From Candidatus Rifleibacterium amylolyticum (lineage in GTDB: Bacteria > Muiribacteriota > Ozemobacteria > Ozemobacterales > Ozemobacteraceae): a DNA stretch of 64,000 bases. Where the stretch lies: contig JAACJG010000002.1 of the NCBI GenBank assembly GCA_009917695.1, positions 310,001 to 374,000 of the forward strand. The letters run 5' to 3'. The position numbers and the translations under genes are program-made. The notes under the pieces are model-generated. The model did not search any database, was not told where the DNA came from, and worked only from the letters and a program-made list of their open reading frames with translations. Of the stretch, positions 52,016 through 60,639 are shown piece by piece (the stretch's first letter is position 1; every line of letters begins with the position of its first letter).

Positions 52016-53248
52016 TTAGCTGCGGTATTTAACCAGCTCGGGTTCAGCTTCATAGACCGGCAGAGAAAATTCGGCGGCAAAATCGACGCCGGGAACCGAG
52101 GCCGAAGCCAGCAGTTTCCAGGTGATGCTCGGGTTGGCTGTGACATCGGTATTCGGCACGAAATCTTCTGGAATCTGCATTTTTACCGGAATATAGATTC
52201 GGCGATTGCGAAAACACTCGCTGCCGGCACTGGCCTGGTAGGAACTCTTGTGCAGGACATCAGTCGTAGTATGCGAATTTTTGCCGGAACCAGTTACCAG
52301 CCGGCGCTCGCAGACAAGTTCAAAACAGAATTCCTGACCACTGGCAAAGCGCTCTTCGACAGCCAGAACCGCCATAAACTCGCAACCGCCACAAAGCGGC
52401 ATCTGGCTTAACAGCAGGGCTGACTCTCTGAATTTGAAATATTGCAATGTCAGATATACCGAATGAGCCAGTAAACCAACAGATATAACAGTGAATAACC
52501 CGACGATCGCTTTTGCGAAAAACGGGGCGCTCTTATCGGTAAACATGACATAGACAAAAAATGAAATGAAAACCGCCATTACTATCGAGATCCCCCATTG
52601 ACTGCCCAGCTTTTTCCAGTTATTGGTTTTCAAGTTGAAGCCCTGCCACCTTGAATCAGCCAGCCATGGCTCTTTTGGCTGTTTCTGCAGCAATGCATCA
52701 TCTATGCTCGCGACATTCCCTATAGGTATCACGCCAGTAAGAATAAACAGGCCAACTATCGAAAAAAGACCGCCAATACTGACAAAAAGCACCATGCCCA
52801 TCGAGATATGCCTGAATATAAAGGCTTCACTCGGGTCTTCAGGATTAACAAAAGCTTCTAACAGCTTATCTTCAGCAATTGCCGCCTGCAGGGTATCTAG
52901 CATTGCCCGTTTCTCGTCATATGCCGAACTTGAACCGGATTCAATCTCAAACTGCTGCCCCGTGTAACTGCGCCCTTCATAATCATATTTGAAAGAGCCT
53001 TTAAGAGAATAGGTCGAGCCGCCCTTACTGCCACGATGCGATGCAATTTCGGCAGAAACTATTTTTGCCGGCACCTTTGGCCAGCTTTTTGACTTATACC
53101 AGGTATTGAACATATTAAGTCCGACCAGAGCAATAATGGTTCCGATCAGAAAAAATGGCAGGCCAATCAGCTTCAACGAACGCGGCACAGCAACTGATTT
53201 ATTGATGACTCTATCAGACCCTTTAAATGCAGAATTGCTGTTTTTCAA
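52016..53248 (-). CDS. DUF3592-type membrane protein (TTG start)
   Basis: 410 residues from TTG 53248, chosen because GGAGG (53258-53262 on the minus strand) lies 9 bases before it and the following residues are polar before the first helix. Helix one (LIGLPFFLIGTIIALVGLNMF) leads to a DUF3592 domain (WPKVPAKIVSAEI, YSLKGSFKYDYEGRSYTGQQF, VNPEDPSEAFI) and helix two (MGMVLFVSIGGLFSIVGLFIL). A second TM pair and a C-terminal beta domain follow (GCEFMAVLAVEERFASGQEFCFELVCERRLV), with an arrestin- or C2-like look. The last 60 residues contain IYIPVKMQIPEDFVPNT. Function unknown. Confidence 0.72.
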   Translation of the reverse strand: MKNSNSAFKGSDRVINKSVAVPRSLKLIGLPFFLIGTIIALVGLNMFNTWYKSKSWPKVPAKIVSAEIASHRGSKGGSTYSLKGSFKYDYEGRSYTGQQFEIESGSSSAYDEKRAMLDTLQAAIAEDKLLEAFVNPEDPSEAFIFRHISMGMVLFVSIGGLFSIVGLFILTGVIPIGNVASIDDALLQKQPKEPWLADSRWQGFNLKTNNWKKLGSQWGISIVMAVFISFFVYVMFTDKSAPFFAKAIVGLFTVISVGLLAHSVYLTLQYFKFRESALLLSQMPLCGGCEFMAVLAVEERFASGQEFCFELVCERRLVTGSGKNSHTTTDVLHKSSYQASAGSECFRNRRIYIPVKMQIPEDFVPNTDVTANPSITWKLLASASVPGVDFAAEFSLPVYEAEPELVKYRS

Positions 53249-53430
53249 TGTCTGCGCCCTCCATATATAGGTTGTATTCACTACAATATACATTATCCAG
53301 ACGTAATCGCCGCATTTTTTTGTCAGCTGAATCTTTACGGTTGGCAATTCAGCTGCACATTGCAAATTTATGCAGTCGTGATAGTCTGGATATTGAATTC
53401 TACAAAACGATATGAAACAGGTATAAACAA

Positions 53431-54477
53431 ATGAGCCTTTCTTCTGATGAACTTAAGAATTCACTGAAAAGACACAACGTTGCCGGCATCAGCTTCGCCG
53501 TTCTGCGCGACTTTCACCTGGCCTACGCCCAATGCGAAGGCGTCATTAACAGTGAATCGCGACAACCTCTCTGGCCTGACAGTCTGTTTCAGGGCGCTTC
53601 GATCAGCAAAATCATATCAGCTGTATTAACCATGATTCTGGTTGAAAAAGGAAAGCTGAATCTTGATAAACCGGTTAAAAAATATCTGAAATCCTGGAAG
53701 CTGCCTGAGAACGAATGGACCAAAGACACGCCGGTGACCATAAGGCATATTCTCAGCCATTTTTCCGGGATCAATGTGCCGACTTACCGTGGTTTTTTTA
53801 AAGAAGATCCGCTTCCCACATTCAAAGACGTATTGAATGGAAGCGGGCCCTGCGATGCTCCTGCCGTAATCGTCGAGGAACCGGTTGACGAGCAGTTCAT
53901 CTATTCGACCGGCGCTTTTGCCGTTTTACAGATGATTTTGGAAGATGTCGCCAACGAAAATTTTGAAACTCTTGTGCAACGCGAACTGCTGCAGCCGTTA
54001 AGCATGCACAGAACCTGCTTTTCTCAGCCACTTCCCGGGTATTTGAGTGAAAATGCTGCATGTGGACATCGGTCTGACGGCGAACCGGTCGCGGGCAACT
54101 GGTATGTTTATCCCACTCAGGCCGGCAGCGGCGTCTGGACGACTCCCACCGACCTTGCCAAATTTGCCCTGCATTTACAGCAAATCCTGCACGATGATGC
54201 GGCCGGCTTACTGCAGCCACAAACTCTCAAAGAAATGCTCTCGCCATATCGAGAACCCTTCTTCGGCCTGGGATTCGCGCTTTACAACGACAAAGGACCG
54301 GGAAGATTCTTCGGTCATACCGGCAATACCGAAGGCTACCGATCCATGTTCATCGCGCATGAATCATCCGGTTGCGGGGCATTCATTCTTGCCAACAGCG
54401 ATAACGCCGACCCGGTAATCAAAGAAGTCATCAACCAGATCGCCAGATCAGAAGGCTGGGCCAGCTTTCACTGGTAA
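53431..54477 (+). CDS. Serine hydrolase of the beta-lactamase / penicillin-binding (class C) family
   Basis: 348 residues, no signal peptide. The catalytic set is present: SISK (Ser57, Lys60), Tyr-Ser in FIYSTGAF (Tyr158, Ser159) and HTG (296-298) in place of KTG. The HILSHFSGI and GSGVWTTPTDLAKF motifs are typical of class C-like esterases, D-aminopeptidases and carboxypeptidases. With a cytoplasmic location likely, an esterase or peptidase role is more probable than antibiotic resistance. Start ATG 53431; no strong ribosome site. Its stop lies 14 bases before the hsdM tail remnant, so it marks the edge of the defence island. Confidence 0.85.
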   Translation: MSLSSDELKNSLKRHNVAGISFAVLRDFHLAYAQCEGVINSESRQPLWPDSLFQGASISKIISAVLTMILVEKGKLNLDKPVKKYLKSWKLPENEWTKDTPVTIRHILSHFSGINVPTYRGFFKEDPLPTFKDVLNGSGPCDAPAVIVEEPVDEQFIYSTGAFAVLQMILEDVANENFETLVQRELLQPLSMHRTCFSQPLPGYLSENAACGHRSDGEPVAGNWYVYPTQAGSGVWTTPTDLAKFALHLQQILHDDAAGLLQPQTLKEMLSPYREPFFGLGFALYNDKGPGRFFGHTGNTEGYRSMFIAHESSGCGAFILANSDNADPVIKEVINQIARSEGWASFHW

Positions 54478-54491
54478 AAACAGCCGGATCT

Positions 54492-54551
54492 CTGAAAAGA
54501 GAAAAAGAATTCCAGCAATGCCTCGAAGAAGTCGACGGTATGCCGGGCTAA
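54492..54551 (+). pseudogene. Remnant of an hsdM 3' end
   Basis: Reading 54492-54551 in frame gives LKREKEFQQCLEEVDGMPG and a stop. The last 20 residues of the intact HsdM (stop at 58269) are [22 protein letters not shown] agreement is high from GAAAAAGA onward. The piece ends one base before the rloB stop codon, so it abuts the inverted RloAB pair. It implies that an earlier hsdM copy stood here. Confidence 0.75.
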
Positions 54552-55265
54552 CTATTCGACCGTTTTTTGCAGATCTTGAAGAAGCTCTACGAGTTCATAA
54601 ACAGTAGTTGCCGGGTTTGCACGTGCCGGAATCAATTTTCCATTCACCTCTACCGCCTGTTCGATCAGGCGTCGGGCATTCCTTACTGCTTCTGCCGTCC
54701 GACCGGCAAGAAAAGAGTACATATCATTTCCACTCTTGTCATACGCTCTGGCCATCGCCTTTTCAAGCCGATCGATAACCTGGTCGCGATCGATTGCAGT
54801 GTTGTGAAAATGAAAATGCAACAGATACCATAGTTCAAAACTTGGGTTCGACCAGGCAACCTTGACCGGCCCGCGACACTTCGAAGCTCGTTCAATCGCT
54901 GCATTAAAGTCCTCAAGCGTATGCCCGCCACCGCCATGTCTCTCTTCATCACGATCTATCACAATCCAGCGGTGTTCGTAATCATTGCTGGTTCGCCCGA
55001 CACTGTCTTTGAAGTTCAGCAGATCATTGAGTACGCCTGTTGGGTTGGTATGCTGATGTGGCGCAAACACGCAGGAAGCAGAAGAAATTGTTTTGCGCTC
55101 TTTCAGAATGGCAAAAAATGCGTCAAAATAAAGTCGTTCAGTATTTTTGCCTTCGCAGGCAAGAAGCACCAGCAATCTTGGCTGGTAGCGATTCTCGCTC
55201 CGCTTCAGCTTCGGAGCGATCTGCCTTTTTGCCGATCTCACGTTGTAATCTTTTCGGCGCGCCAT
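54552..55265 (-). CDS. RloB-like TOPRIM protein
   Basis: 237 residues. RloB pattern: LLVLLACEGKNTERLYFDAFF near the start (TOPRIM Glu in CEG), DYEHRWIVIDRDEERH (the DxD of TOPRIM), VAWSNPSFELWYLLHFHFH and a C-terminal helix. RloB partners an AAA ATPase (RloA) in type I restriction loci of Campylobacter, and a similar pair is known as AbiL (abortive infection). It starts 2 bases after the ATPase stop, so both are one operon. Probable effector nuclease of a two-gene anti-phage system; action not shown by sequence. Confidence 0.82.
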   Translation of the reverse strand: MARRKDYNVRSAKRQIAPKLKRSENRYQPRLLVLLACEGKNTERLYFDAFFAILKERKTISSASCVFAPHQHTNPTGVLNDLLNFKDSVGRTSNDYEHRWIVIDRDEERHGGGGHTLEDFNAAIERASKCRGPVKVAWSNPSFELWYLLHFHFHNTAIDRDQVIDRLEKAMARAYDKSGNDMYSFLAGRTAEAVRNARRLIEQAVEVNGKLIPARANPATTVYELVELLQDLQKTVE

Positions 55266-55267
55266 TG

Positions 55268-56530
55268 TTATTTTCCACCCGGAAAGCGGCCAACGTAAGG
55301 AATCGCGCCGTATTTTCCCTGAATGTAATGTTTTTCGAGATTATCGGTAGCCCTGACATTTTTATAATCGACCAGAGAATGCAGATGGGTAGACCCGAAA
55401 CGGTCTTTTTCGGTAAACCAGATCTGCGACTTATGAAAGAGTTTCTGATTCAACAGGTTGGTATCGTGACTGACAAAAATCAGCTGTGCGTTCCGGGTGT
55501 TGATGTCAGGGTTGTTGAAAAGTGAAATCAGCGCCATGGTAAGTAGCGGGTGCAGGCTTGCATCCAGCTCATCCACCAGCAGAATTTTTCCGTTGCGAAG
55601 AGTGTCGATAAACGGGGCAGACAAGCAGAAATACTTTTTTGTGCCTTCGGATTCGTCGCCGGCAAGGTCGAACTCTTCAAAGCCGACCGGAGCACCAGCT
55701 TCGTCATACTTCACGTGTATGGTTCGCGCACCTAGCTTTACCAGCGGAGAAGCGTTGGCCAGCATAGTATCTCTGATCTCTTTCGGCACCGGCAAATTAT
55801 CAATTTCATTAACCGGAACTCTGTCTTCGCGATGCTTCAAATCATCGATACCAAAGTCAGCGCTCGTTACCAATCGCTTTATCTCTTCATAGAACTCCGG
55901 TTTCTTCATTTGATTAAGGGTGTATAACAGGTAATCAGATGGCCTCATGCCATTGAGAAGGTTGACTTTCTTGAACCACTCAAGAATCGAACGCGCAACC
56001 TGGCCACCTTCCTGATCGCATTTCCAGATAAACAGACTGTTGGAAAGAACTTTCAGGCCTTTGCCTTCCTTGAATTTTTCAGGGTTGACGTAGAATTCAC
56101 CTGTATCACTGTCGCGAAAAAACAGCCTGGCTTCTTTTCCCTTTTCATCTGCGAACAGCCATTCAGAGTAGACGGTAGTGCTGTCGGCTTCAAACCCATA
56201 GCGGTATTTAACCTGATTGTTTAAAAAGATGACTTCAAATGAACTCGAAGCGTTCATGGTTTCAGTCGACAGCCTGAAAGGTTCGTGATTCAGAGTGTCA
56301 GTCGATTGAAAAACCTTACGCACATTCAAAACCATTGCTTTCATGTAGTCCAAAGCCCGCACAACATTGCTTTTGCCGCTGGCATTGGCACCATAGATCA
56401 CAGCTGATGGCAACAAGCTGTAATTTCTGGCCTTTATAACTGAATGCCGGTTGTTCAGCCCTGAAACCATGCTAAAAGTTACCTGGTCTTTGATTGATCT
56501 GAAGTTATCGAATGTGAACTGCACCAGCAT
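55268..56530 (-). CDS. RloA-like AAA ATPase (SMC/ABC-type)
   Basis: 420 residues. It begins with the OLD/RloA-type LVQFTFDNFRSIKDQVTFSM. Walker A is GANASGKS (47-54), Walker B is ILLVDELDASLHP, and the His switch is LIFVSHDTNLL. The middle part carries the dimer-forming coiled insertion (FYEEIKRLVTSADFGIDDLK). The C-terminal KHYIQGKYGAIPYVGRF is a common end for this family when paired with RloB. AAGGATG precedes ATG 56530. Likely the sensor or regulator of the pair. Confidence 0.86.
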   Translation of the reverse strand: MLVQFTFDNFRSIKDQVTFSMVSGLNNRHSVIKARNYSLLPSAVIYGANASGKSNVVRALDYMKAMVLNVRKVFQSTDTLNHEPFRLSTETMNASSSFEVIFLNNQVKYRYGFEADSTTVYSEWLFADEKGKEARLFFRDSDTGEFYVNPEKFKEGKGLKVLSNSLFIWKCDQEGGQVARSILEWFKKVNLLNGMRPSDYLLYTLNQMKKPEFYEEIKRLVTSADFGIDDLKHREDRVPVNEIDNLPVPKEIRDTMLANASPLVKLGARTIHVKYDEAGAPVGFEEFDLAGDESEGTKKYFCLSAPFIDTLRNGKILLVDELDASLHPLLTMALISLFNNPDINTRNAQLIFVSHDTNLLNQKLFHKSQIWFTEKDRFGSTHLHSLVDYKNVRATDNLEKHYIQGKYGAIPYVGRFPGGK

Positions 56531-56811
56531 ATAATTTCATCCTTCCAGATAAATTCTCAAATAATAAACCGCATTTTTGCATATTTTACACAAAAACAAC
56601 TCCTATTTCCAGAATTATCTTCAAAACATGTTTTTTTACAGTCACCCTCTAAGAAGAACCTCAACATTCTTGCATTTTCCCTTTTCTGATGCCGGCTACA
56701 GGGCAAAACTTATCGACACGGATTCGTCATTTCAACACAAAATGTGCTGACATTCGCCCGGGGACGGGGTAATATGGTTCTGAAATTTTACACAAGCTGC
56801 AGAGGTAACCA
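56531..56811. other. Divergent intergenic region between rloA-like gene and hsdM
   Basis: 281 bases, AT-rich near 56531-56640. It contains the hsdM promoter (56747-56775) and an inverted repeat (CACAAAATGTG, 56735-56745) just upstream of the -35. I see no gene. Confidence 0.5.
56747..56775 (+). promoter_or_regulatory. Promoter of the hsdM-hsdS operon
   Basis: CTGACA (56747-56752), 17 bases, TAATAT (56770-56775). The hsdM ATG is at 56812 after AGAGGT. Confidence 0.65.
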
Positions 56812-58269
56812 ATGCTGACCGGGGAAATACGCAATAAAGTCGATAAACTATGGGAAGCTTTCTGGACTGGCGGCATCGCCAACCCGCTGACCGTAATAGA
56901 GCAGATATCCTATCTGCTGTTCATCAAGCGCCTCGATGACATTCATACGTTGAAAGAACTGCAGGCCAACCGAACCGGCAAGCCGATCAAGGACCCGGTA
57001 TTCAACGACAAACAGCAGCACCTGCGCTGGTCGAAATTCAAACACCTCGAACCGGGTGAGATGCTCGGGCTCTTTCAGGCCGAGGTTTTCCCGTTCATCA
57101 AGAATATGGCGACCGCCTCTGACACCACATTTGCCAGAGCAATGGCCGATGCAACTTTCATCATCCCGAAGGCCAGTCTGCTGACGCAGGCGGTTGAGCT
57201 CATCGAAGACATTCCGATGAAAGATCGCGATACCAAGGGCGACGTTTACGAATACATGCTCAGCAAGCTGTCTACAGCTGGCCAGAACGGGCAGTTCAGA
57301 ACCCCGCGCCATATCATCAGAATGATGGTCGAGCTGATGCAGCCAAAGGTTAAAGATTTCATCTGCGACCCGGCCTGTGGCACCGCCGGCTTTCTCGTTG
57401 CGGCAGGCGAATACATTAGAACCCATCAGGAAATCGACTACCATTCGGCTGACCACCGCGAGCACGTGAACGGCCGCCTGTTCAATGGTTTCGACTTCGA
57501 TACCACCATGCTGCGCATCGGCAGCATGAACATGATGATGCATGGCGTCGAAAACCCGCATATCATGTATAAAGACTCGCTTTCCGACAGCAACAAGGAA
57601 GCCGAGCAATATACGCTGATCCTGGCTAATCCACCGTTCAAGGGCAGTCTCGCCGAGAACGAAGTCTCCAAAAAGCTTCTTGAGACGGTTAAGACCAAGA
57701 AAACCGAACTGCTGTTTCTGGCTCTGATGCTGCGCCTGTTGAAAGCTGGCGGCAGATGTGCGGTTATTGTTCCTGACGGTGTGCTTTTCGGCTCATCCAA
57801 GGCCCACCTCGACATTCGGAAAGAGATAATCGACAATCATCGCCTTGAAGCAGTCATCTCGTTGCCAGCAGGCGTTTTCAAGCCTTACGCCGGCGTCAGC
57901 ACCGGAATCATGGTTTTCACCAAAACCGGCACCGGCGGCACTGACAATGTCTGGTTCTACGACATGCAGGCCGATGGTTTCAGTCTCGATGACAAGAGAA
58001 CCGAGATTTCCGTCAATGATATTCCTGATGTTATCAAGCGCTGGCATAATATTGAAGGAGAACACAAGCGAAAGCGAACCGACAAATCCTTCATGGTGCC
58101 GGTTGCCGACATCAGAAACGAAAAGTATGACCTGTCGATCAACCGCTACAAGCAGATCGTTTACGACGAAGTAAAATACGACAAGCCCAAAGACATCCTG
58201 GCCGAGATCATGAAGATGGAAAAAGAGATCCAGCAGGGCCTCGAAGAACTGGACGGTATGCTGGGATGA
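56812..58269 (+). CDS. hsdM: Type I restriction-modification system, methyltransferase (M) subunit
   Basis: 485 residues, full length. HsdM_N region 1-140 ([31 protein letters not shown]), S-adenosylmethionine site DPACGTAGF (186-194), catalytic NPPF (273-276), and [23 protein letters not shown] further on. It methylates adenine in complex with HsdS. The C-terminal LEELDGMLG is also found, copied, at 58609-58643 and 54492-54551. Its stop overlaps the start of a small repeat-bearing ORF by 4 bases (ATGA). Confidence 0.96.
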   Translation: MLTGEIRNKVDKLWEAFWTGGIANPLTVIEQISYLLFIKRLDDIHTLKELQANRTGKPIKDPVFNDKQQHLRWSKFKHLEPGEMLGLFQAEVFPFIKNMATASDTTFARAMADATFIIPKASLLTQAVELIEDIPMKDRDTKGDVYEYMLSKLSTAGQNGQFRTPRHIIRMMVELMQPKVKDFICDPACGTAGFLVAAGEYIRTHQEIDYHSADHREHVNGRLFNGFDFDTTMLRIGSMNMMMHGVENPHIMYKDSLSDSNKEAEQYTLILANPPFKGSLAENEVSKKLLETVKTKKTELLFLALMLRLLKAGGRCAVIVPDGVLFGSSKAHLDIRKEIIDNHRLEAVISLPAGVFKPYAGVSTGIMVFTKTGTGGTDNVWFYDMQADGFSLDDKRTEISVNDIPDVIKRWHNIEGEHKRKRTDKSFMVPVADIRNEKYDLSINRYKQIVYDEVKYDKPKDILAEIMKMEKEIQQGLEELDGMLG

Positions 58270-58643
58270 AGCGCATGATCAATTCGAATCCCCTCGAATT
58301 CGAGGGGTTAATGCATAATCAAAAAGTGCAGCAACCCGCCGCACAATTGCACTCAATTCGAACTGGCCACGAATTTGTGCAACAGACCGTTGCACAAATT
58401 TACAAGATCCCGCGCCACAACGATTTTGAGCAAGCACCCCTTGCACAATCACCTTCTGGCGAGAATAAAGAACGACCGCCTCTTACGATGGAACCGTCAA
58501 TTGACGACCCGCTGGCAGCAACCACCGTCACACCCGCGAAGGCGGGTGTCCAGAGAGAAAATATGGATTCCCGCCTGCGCGGGAATGACGGTATGTTGCT
58601 AAGAGAGAATAAACTCGAAGAACTGGACGGTATGCTGGGATGA
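58266..58643 (+). CDS. Small repeat-bearing ORF between hsdM and hsdS (copy 1)
   Basis: 125 codons. It begins [19 protein letters not shown] and includes an in-frame copy of the dispersed repeat (TPAKAGVQRENMDSRLRGNDG, about residues 88-108). It ends [10 protein letters not shown] with a stop that overlaps the next small ORF by 4 bases, exactly as hsdM does. So its 3' end is a copy of the hsdM tail. Residues 38-60 (GHEFVQQTVAQIYKIPRHN) faintly recall the VAQIPWGHN motif of DUF1016 nucleases and may be a relic. The frame may be translated by coupling to hsdM, but a real protein role is doubtful. Confidence 0.5.
   Translation: MKRMINSNPLEFEGLMHNQKVQQPAAQLHSIRTGHEFVQQTVAQIYKIPRHNDFEQAPLAQSPSGENKERPPLTMEPSIDDPLAATTVTPAKAGVQRENMDSRLRGNDGMLLRENKLEELDGMLG
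58372..58400. repeat. 12-bp perfect inverted repeat inside the first small ORF
   Basis: AATTTGTGCAAC (58372-58383), 5-base spacer, GTTGCACAAATT (58389-58400). It is absent from the second, otherwise similar ORF. Confidence 0.75.
58525..58591. repeat. Dispersed palindromic repeat, copy in frame
   Basis: 67 bases. The ends CCGTCA and TGACGG are inverted. Inside are two hairpins, CACCCGC-gaag-GCGGGTG and TTCCCGC-ctgc-GCGGGAA, separated by TCCAGAGAGAAAATATGGA. It is read through as part of the 58266 ORF. Confidence 0.85.
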
Positions 58644-58924
58644 GACGCATGATCAATTCTGATCCCCTCGATTTCGAGGGGTTAATTCATAATCAAAAAA
58701 TGCAGCGGGCCGCTGCACAATTACCTTCCGGCCAGAATAAAAAACGACCACCTCTTACGATGGAACCGTCAACTGACGACCCGCTGGCAGCAACCACCGT
58801 CACACCCGCGAAGGCGGGTGTCCAGAGAGAAAATATGGATTCCCGCCTGCGCGGGAATGGCAATTCTCACCGCGCAGGCGATGCTGCCAATGAATCTGCT
58901 GAACAAGGCGGTGCAGCAATATGA
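58640..58924 (+). CDS. Small repeat-bearing ORF between hsdM and hsdS (copy 2)
   Basis: 94 codons. The start RRMINSDPLDFEGLIHNQKMQ and the middle KKRPPLTMEPSTDDPLAATT match copy 1 ([41 protein letters not shown]), so this is a tandem duplicate lacking copy 1's central 40 residues. The dispersed repeat is again in frame (VTPAKAGVQRENMDSRLRGN). The stop overlaps the hsdS start by 4 bases. Retained ATGA junctions through the whole chain suggest selection for coupling between hsdM and hsdS translation rather than for the peptide. Confidence 0.5.
   Translation: MRRMINSDPLDFEGLIHNQKMQRAAAQLPSGQNKKRPPLTMEPSTDDPLAATTVTPAKAGVQRENMDSRLRGNGNSHRAGDAANESAEQGGAAI
58796..58860. repeat. Dispersed palindromic repeat, second in-frame copy, 3' end altered
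   Basis: Same unit as 58525-58591 up to TTCCCGCCTGCGCGGGAATG, after which the final GACGG is lost. Confidence 0.8.
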
Positions 58925-60105
58925 GCTGGCGAAAAGTTAAATTATCAGAAATTTTTGATATTGCTCGTGGTGGTTCGCCCAGACCAATTGATAGCTACAT
59001 ATCAGACGCACCTGATGCTGTAAACTGGGTTTCTATTAAAGATGCTTCTGAAAGTGGAAAATACATCCGCTCTACAAAGCTAAAAATAAAGCCTGAAGGT
59101 GTAAGCAAGTCAAGACTGGTCAAGCCTGGTGATTTTCTTCTGACCAATTCAATGAGCTTTGGCAGGCCATATATAATGCAGACAACCGGATGCATTCATG
59201 ACGGCTGGTTGGTGCTATCTGATAAATCAGGGGGTGTAGACCCAGATTTCTTGTATTACCTATTAGGAAGCCCAGAAATGTATCAAGAGTTTGCAAAAAA
59301 AGCAGCTGGGGCTGTTGTAAAGAACTTAAACATTGATCTGGTAAAAGGAGTTTCGGTTAGTCTCCCACCTCTGCCGGTTCAGAAGAAGATTGCGGCGGTG
59401 CTGGAGAAGGCCGATGAGTTGCGGCGCAAGCGTGAAGAGCAGATAAAGCGGCTTGATGATCTGCTGCAGGCAACCTTTCTCGATATGTTCGGCGATCCAG
59501 TCACCAACCCGAAGGGGTGGCCAATAGTGCAAATAAAGGATTTTGCTGATGTAAGGATTGGCCCTTTCGGTAGTTTGTTGCACGTAGAAGATTACGTTGA
59601 AAATGGTGTTCCCCTCGTTAACCCTTCTCATATAGCAAATGGCGTTATAGTTCCCGATCAAAAGCTCACTTTAAGTTATGAAAAATTTGATGAGCTCTCT
59701 GCTTACGCTTTGACGAAAGGTGATGTTGTTATTGGCAGGAGAGGCGAAATCGGCCGGTGTGCAGTCGTAAAAGATGAAAGATTGTTTTGTGGGACTGGCA
59801 GTATGTTTGTTCGGATCAAAAATTCGTTTATTCCTGAGATTTTGCAGAAAATTATTTCATCAGATCAGATAAAGCAGTATCTACTAAATCAATCTGTCGG
59901 AGTAACAATGAAGAACCTTAATGCTAGTATAATCAAAGAATTGGGAATACCAAAGCTTCCTTTATCTTTGCAAAATCAGTTCTACAACATTTCACAGCGA
60001 CTGATTCAGACAAAACAAAATATACAATCATCAGCAATCACTACATCAAGCATGTTCAACTCCCTCATGCAGCGGGCGTTCAAAGGAGAACTGGAGCTGA
60101 AATGA
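58921..60105 (+). CDS. hsdS: Type I restriction-modification system, specificity (S) subunit
   Basis: 394 residues. Two target-recognition domains: the first at about 1-145 (WRKVKLSEIFDIARGGSPRP ... GAVVKNLNIDLVKGVSVSLPPL), the second at about 195-350 (GWPIVQIKDFADVRIGPFGSLL ... NQSVGVTMKNLNASIIKELGIPKLPL). Between them lies the conserved helical spacer PVQKKIAAVLEKADELRRKREEQIKRLDDLLQ. A second helical spacer is at the C-terminus, shortened. It determines the DNA sequence bound by the HsdM/HsdR complex. The DNA of both recognition domains is more AT-rich than hsdM or the spacer, as is common in exchangeable hsdS segments. The stop is 3 bases before a repeat cluster. Confidence 0.94.
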   Translation: MSWRKVKLSEIFDIARGGSPRPIDSYISDAPDAVNWVSIKDASESGKYIRSTKLKIKPEGVSKSRLVKPGDFLLTNSMSFGRPYIMQTTGCIHDGWLVLSDKSGGVDPDFLYYLLGSPEMYQEFAKKAAGAVVKNLNIDLVKGVSVSLPPLPVQKKIAAVLEKADELRRKREEQIKRLDDLLQATFLDMFGDPVTNPKGWPIVQIKDFADVRIGPFGSLLHVEDYVENGVPLVNPSHIANGVIVPDQKLTLSYEKFDELSAYALTKGDVVIGRRGEIGRCAVVKDERLFCGTGSMFVRIKNSFIPEILQKIISSDQIKQYLLNQSVGVTMKNLNASIIKELGIPKLPLSLQNQFYNISQRLIQTKQNIQSSAITTSSMFNSLMQRAFKGELELK

Positions 60106-60108
60106 CCC

Positions 60109-60256
60109 TTATCCGTCACACCCGCGAAGGCGGTTCTTATTTATCGTCACACCCGCGAAGGCGGGTGTCCAGAGAGAGAAAATATGGATTCCCGCCTCCG
60201 CGGGAATGACGAGAAGGTAGAGCGGGAATGACGAGAAGGTAGCGCGGGAATGACGA
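60109..60256. repeat. Composite repeat cluster, left of the GIY-YIG gene
   Basis: A truncated unit (CCGTCACACCCGCGAAGGCGG, from 60113), then a complete unit (60145-60211), then two short units of GCGGGAATGACGAGAAGGTA type. The whole stretch from TTATCCGTCA is repeated in the same orientation at 60682-60818. Confidence 0.82.
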
Positions 60257-60312
60257 ATGAGAAAGCGGAAATGGCAGAGAAATGCAGTAATGACGAATGA
60301 GAAAGAGGGGAA

Positions 60313-60639
60313 ATGGGAAGATCGGAAAAACAGCCTTGCGTTTATGTTCTTGCCAGCAAAAGAAATGGAACTTTGTATATCGGGGTAACCAGTAATCTGG
60401 TTCAGCGCATCTGGCAGCATAAGAACAATGAAGTTGAAGGCTTTACAAAAAAGTATCAGGTTCATCTCCTGGTTTATTATGAATTGCACGAGACAATGGA
60501 ATCAGCGATAACTCGTGAAAAACGCATGAAAAAATGGAACCGGGACTGGAAGATAAATTTCATTGAAAAAGAAAACCCGGAGTGGCATGATTTGTGGAGT
60601 GGTATCGTTGAAGATAGATTCCCGCCTGCGCGGGAATGA
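60313..60639 (+). CDS. GIY-YIG nuclease-domain protein
   Basis: 108 residues, one GIY-YIG domain of the small YhbQ/UPF0213-like type. CVYVLASKRNGTLYIGVTSNLVQRIWQHK carries both Tyr and the Arg; YYELHETMESAITREKRMKKWNRDWK carries the metal-binding Glu. The C-terminus ENPEWHDLWSGIVEDR is usual, but the last five residues and the stop (FPPARE) come from a dispersed repeat unit that begins at 60618. It lies between two direct copies of a composite repeat and separates hsdS from hsdR. AGAGGGG precedes ATG 60313. Such proteins cut or nick DNA; a link to the repeats' mobility is a hypothesis. Confidence 0.85.
   Translation: MGRSEKQPCVYVLASKRNGTLYIGVTSNLVQRIWQHKNNEVEGFTKKYQVHLLVYYELHETMESAITREKRMKKWNRDWKINFIEKENPEWHDLWSGIVEDRFPPARE

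Noticed and set aside
53431-54477. Antibiotic-resistance beta-lactamase
   Set aside because: SxxK, YS and HTG fit the wider serine hydrolase family, and there is no signal peptide for periplasmic action.
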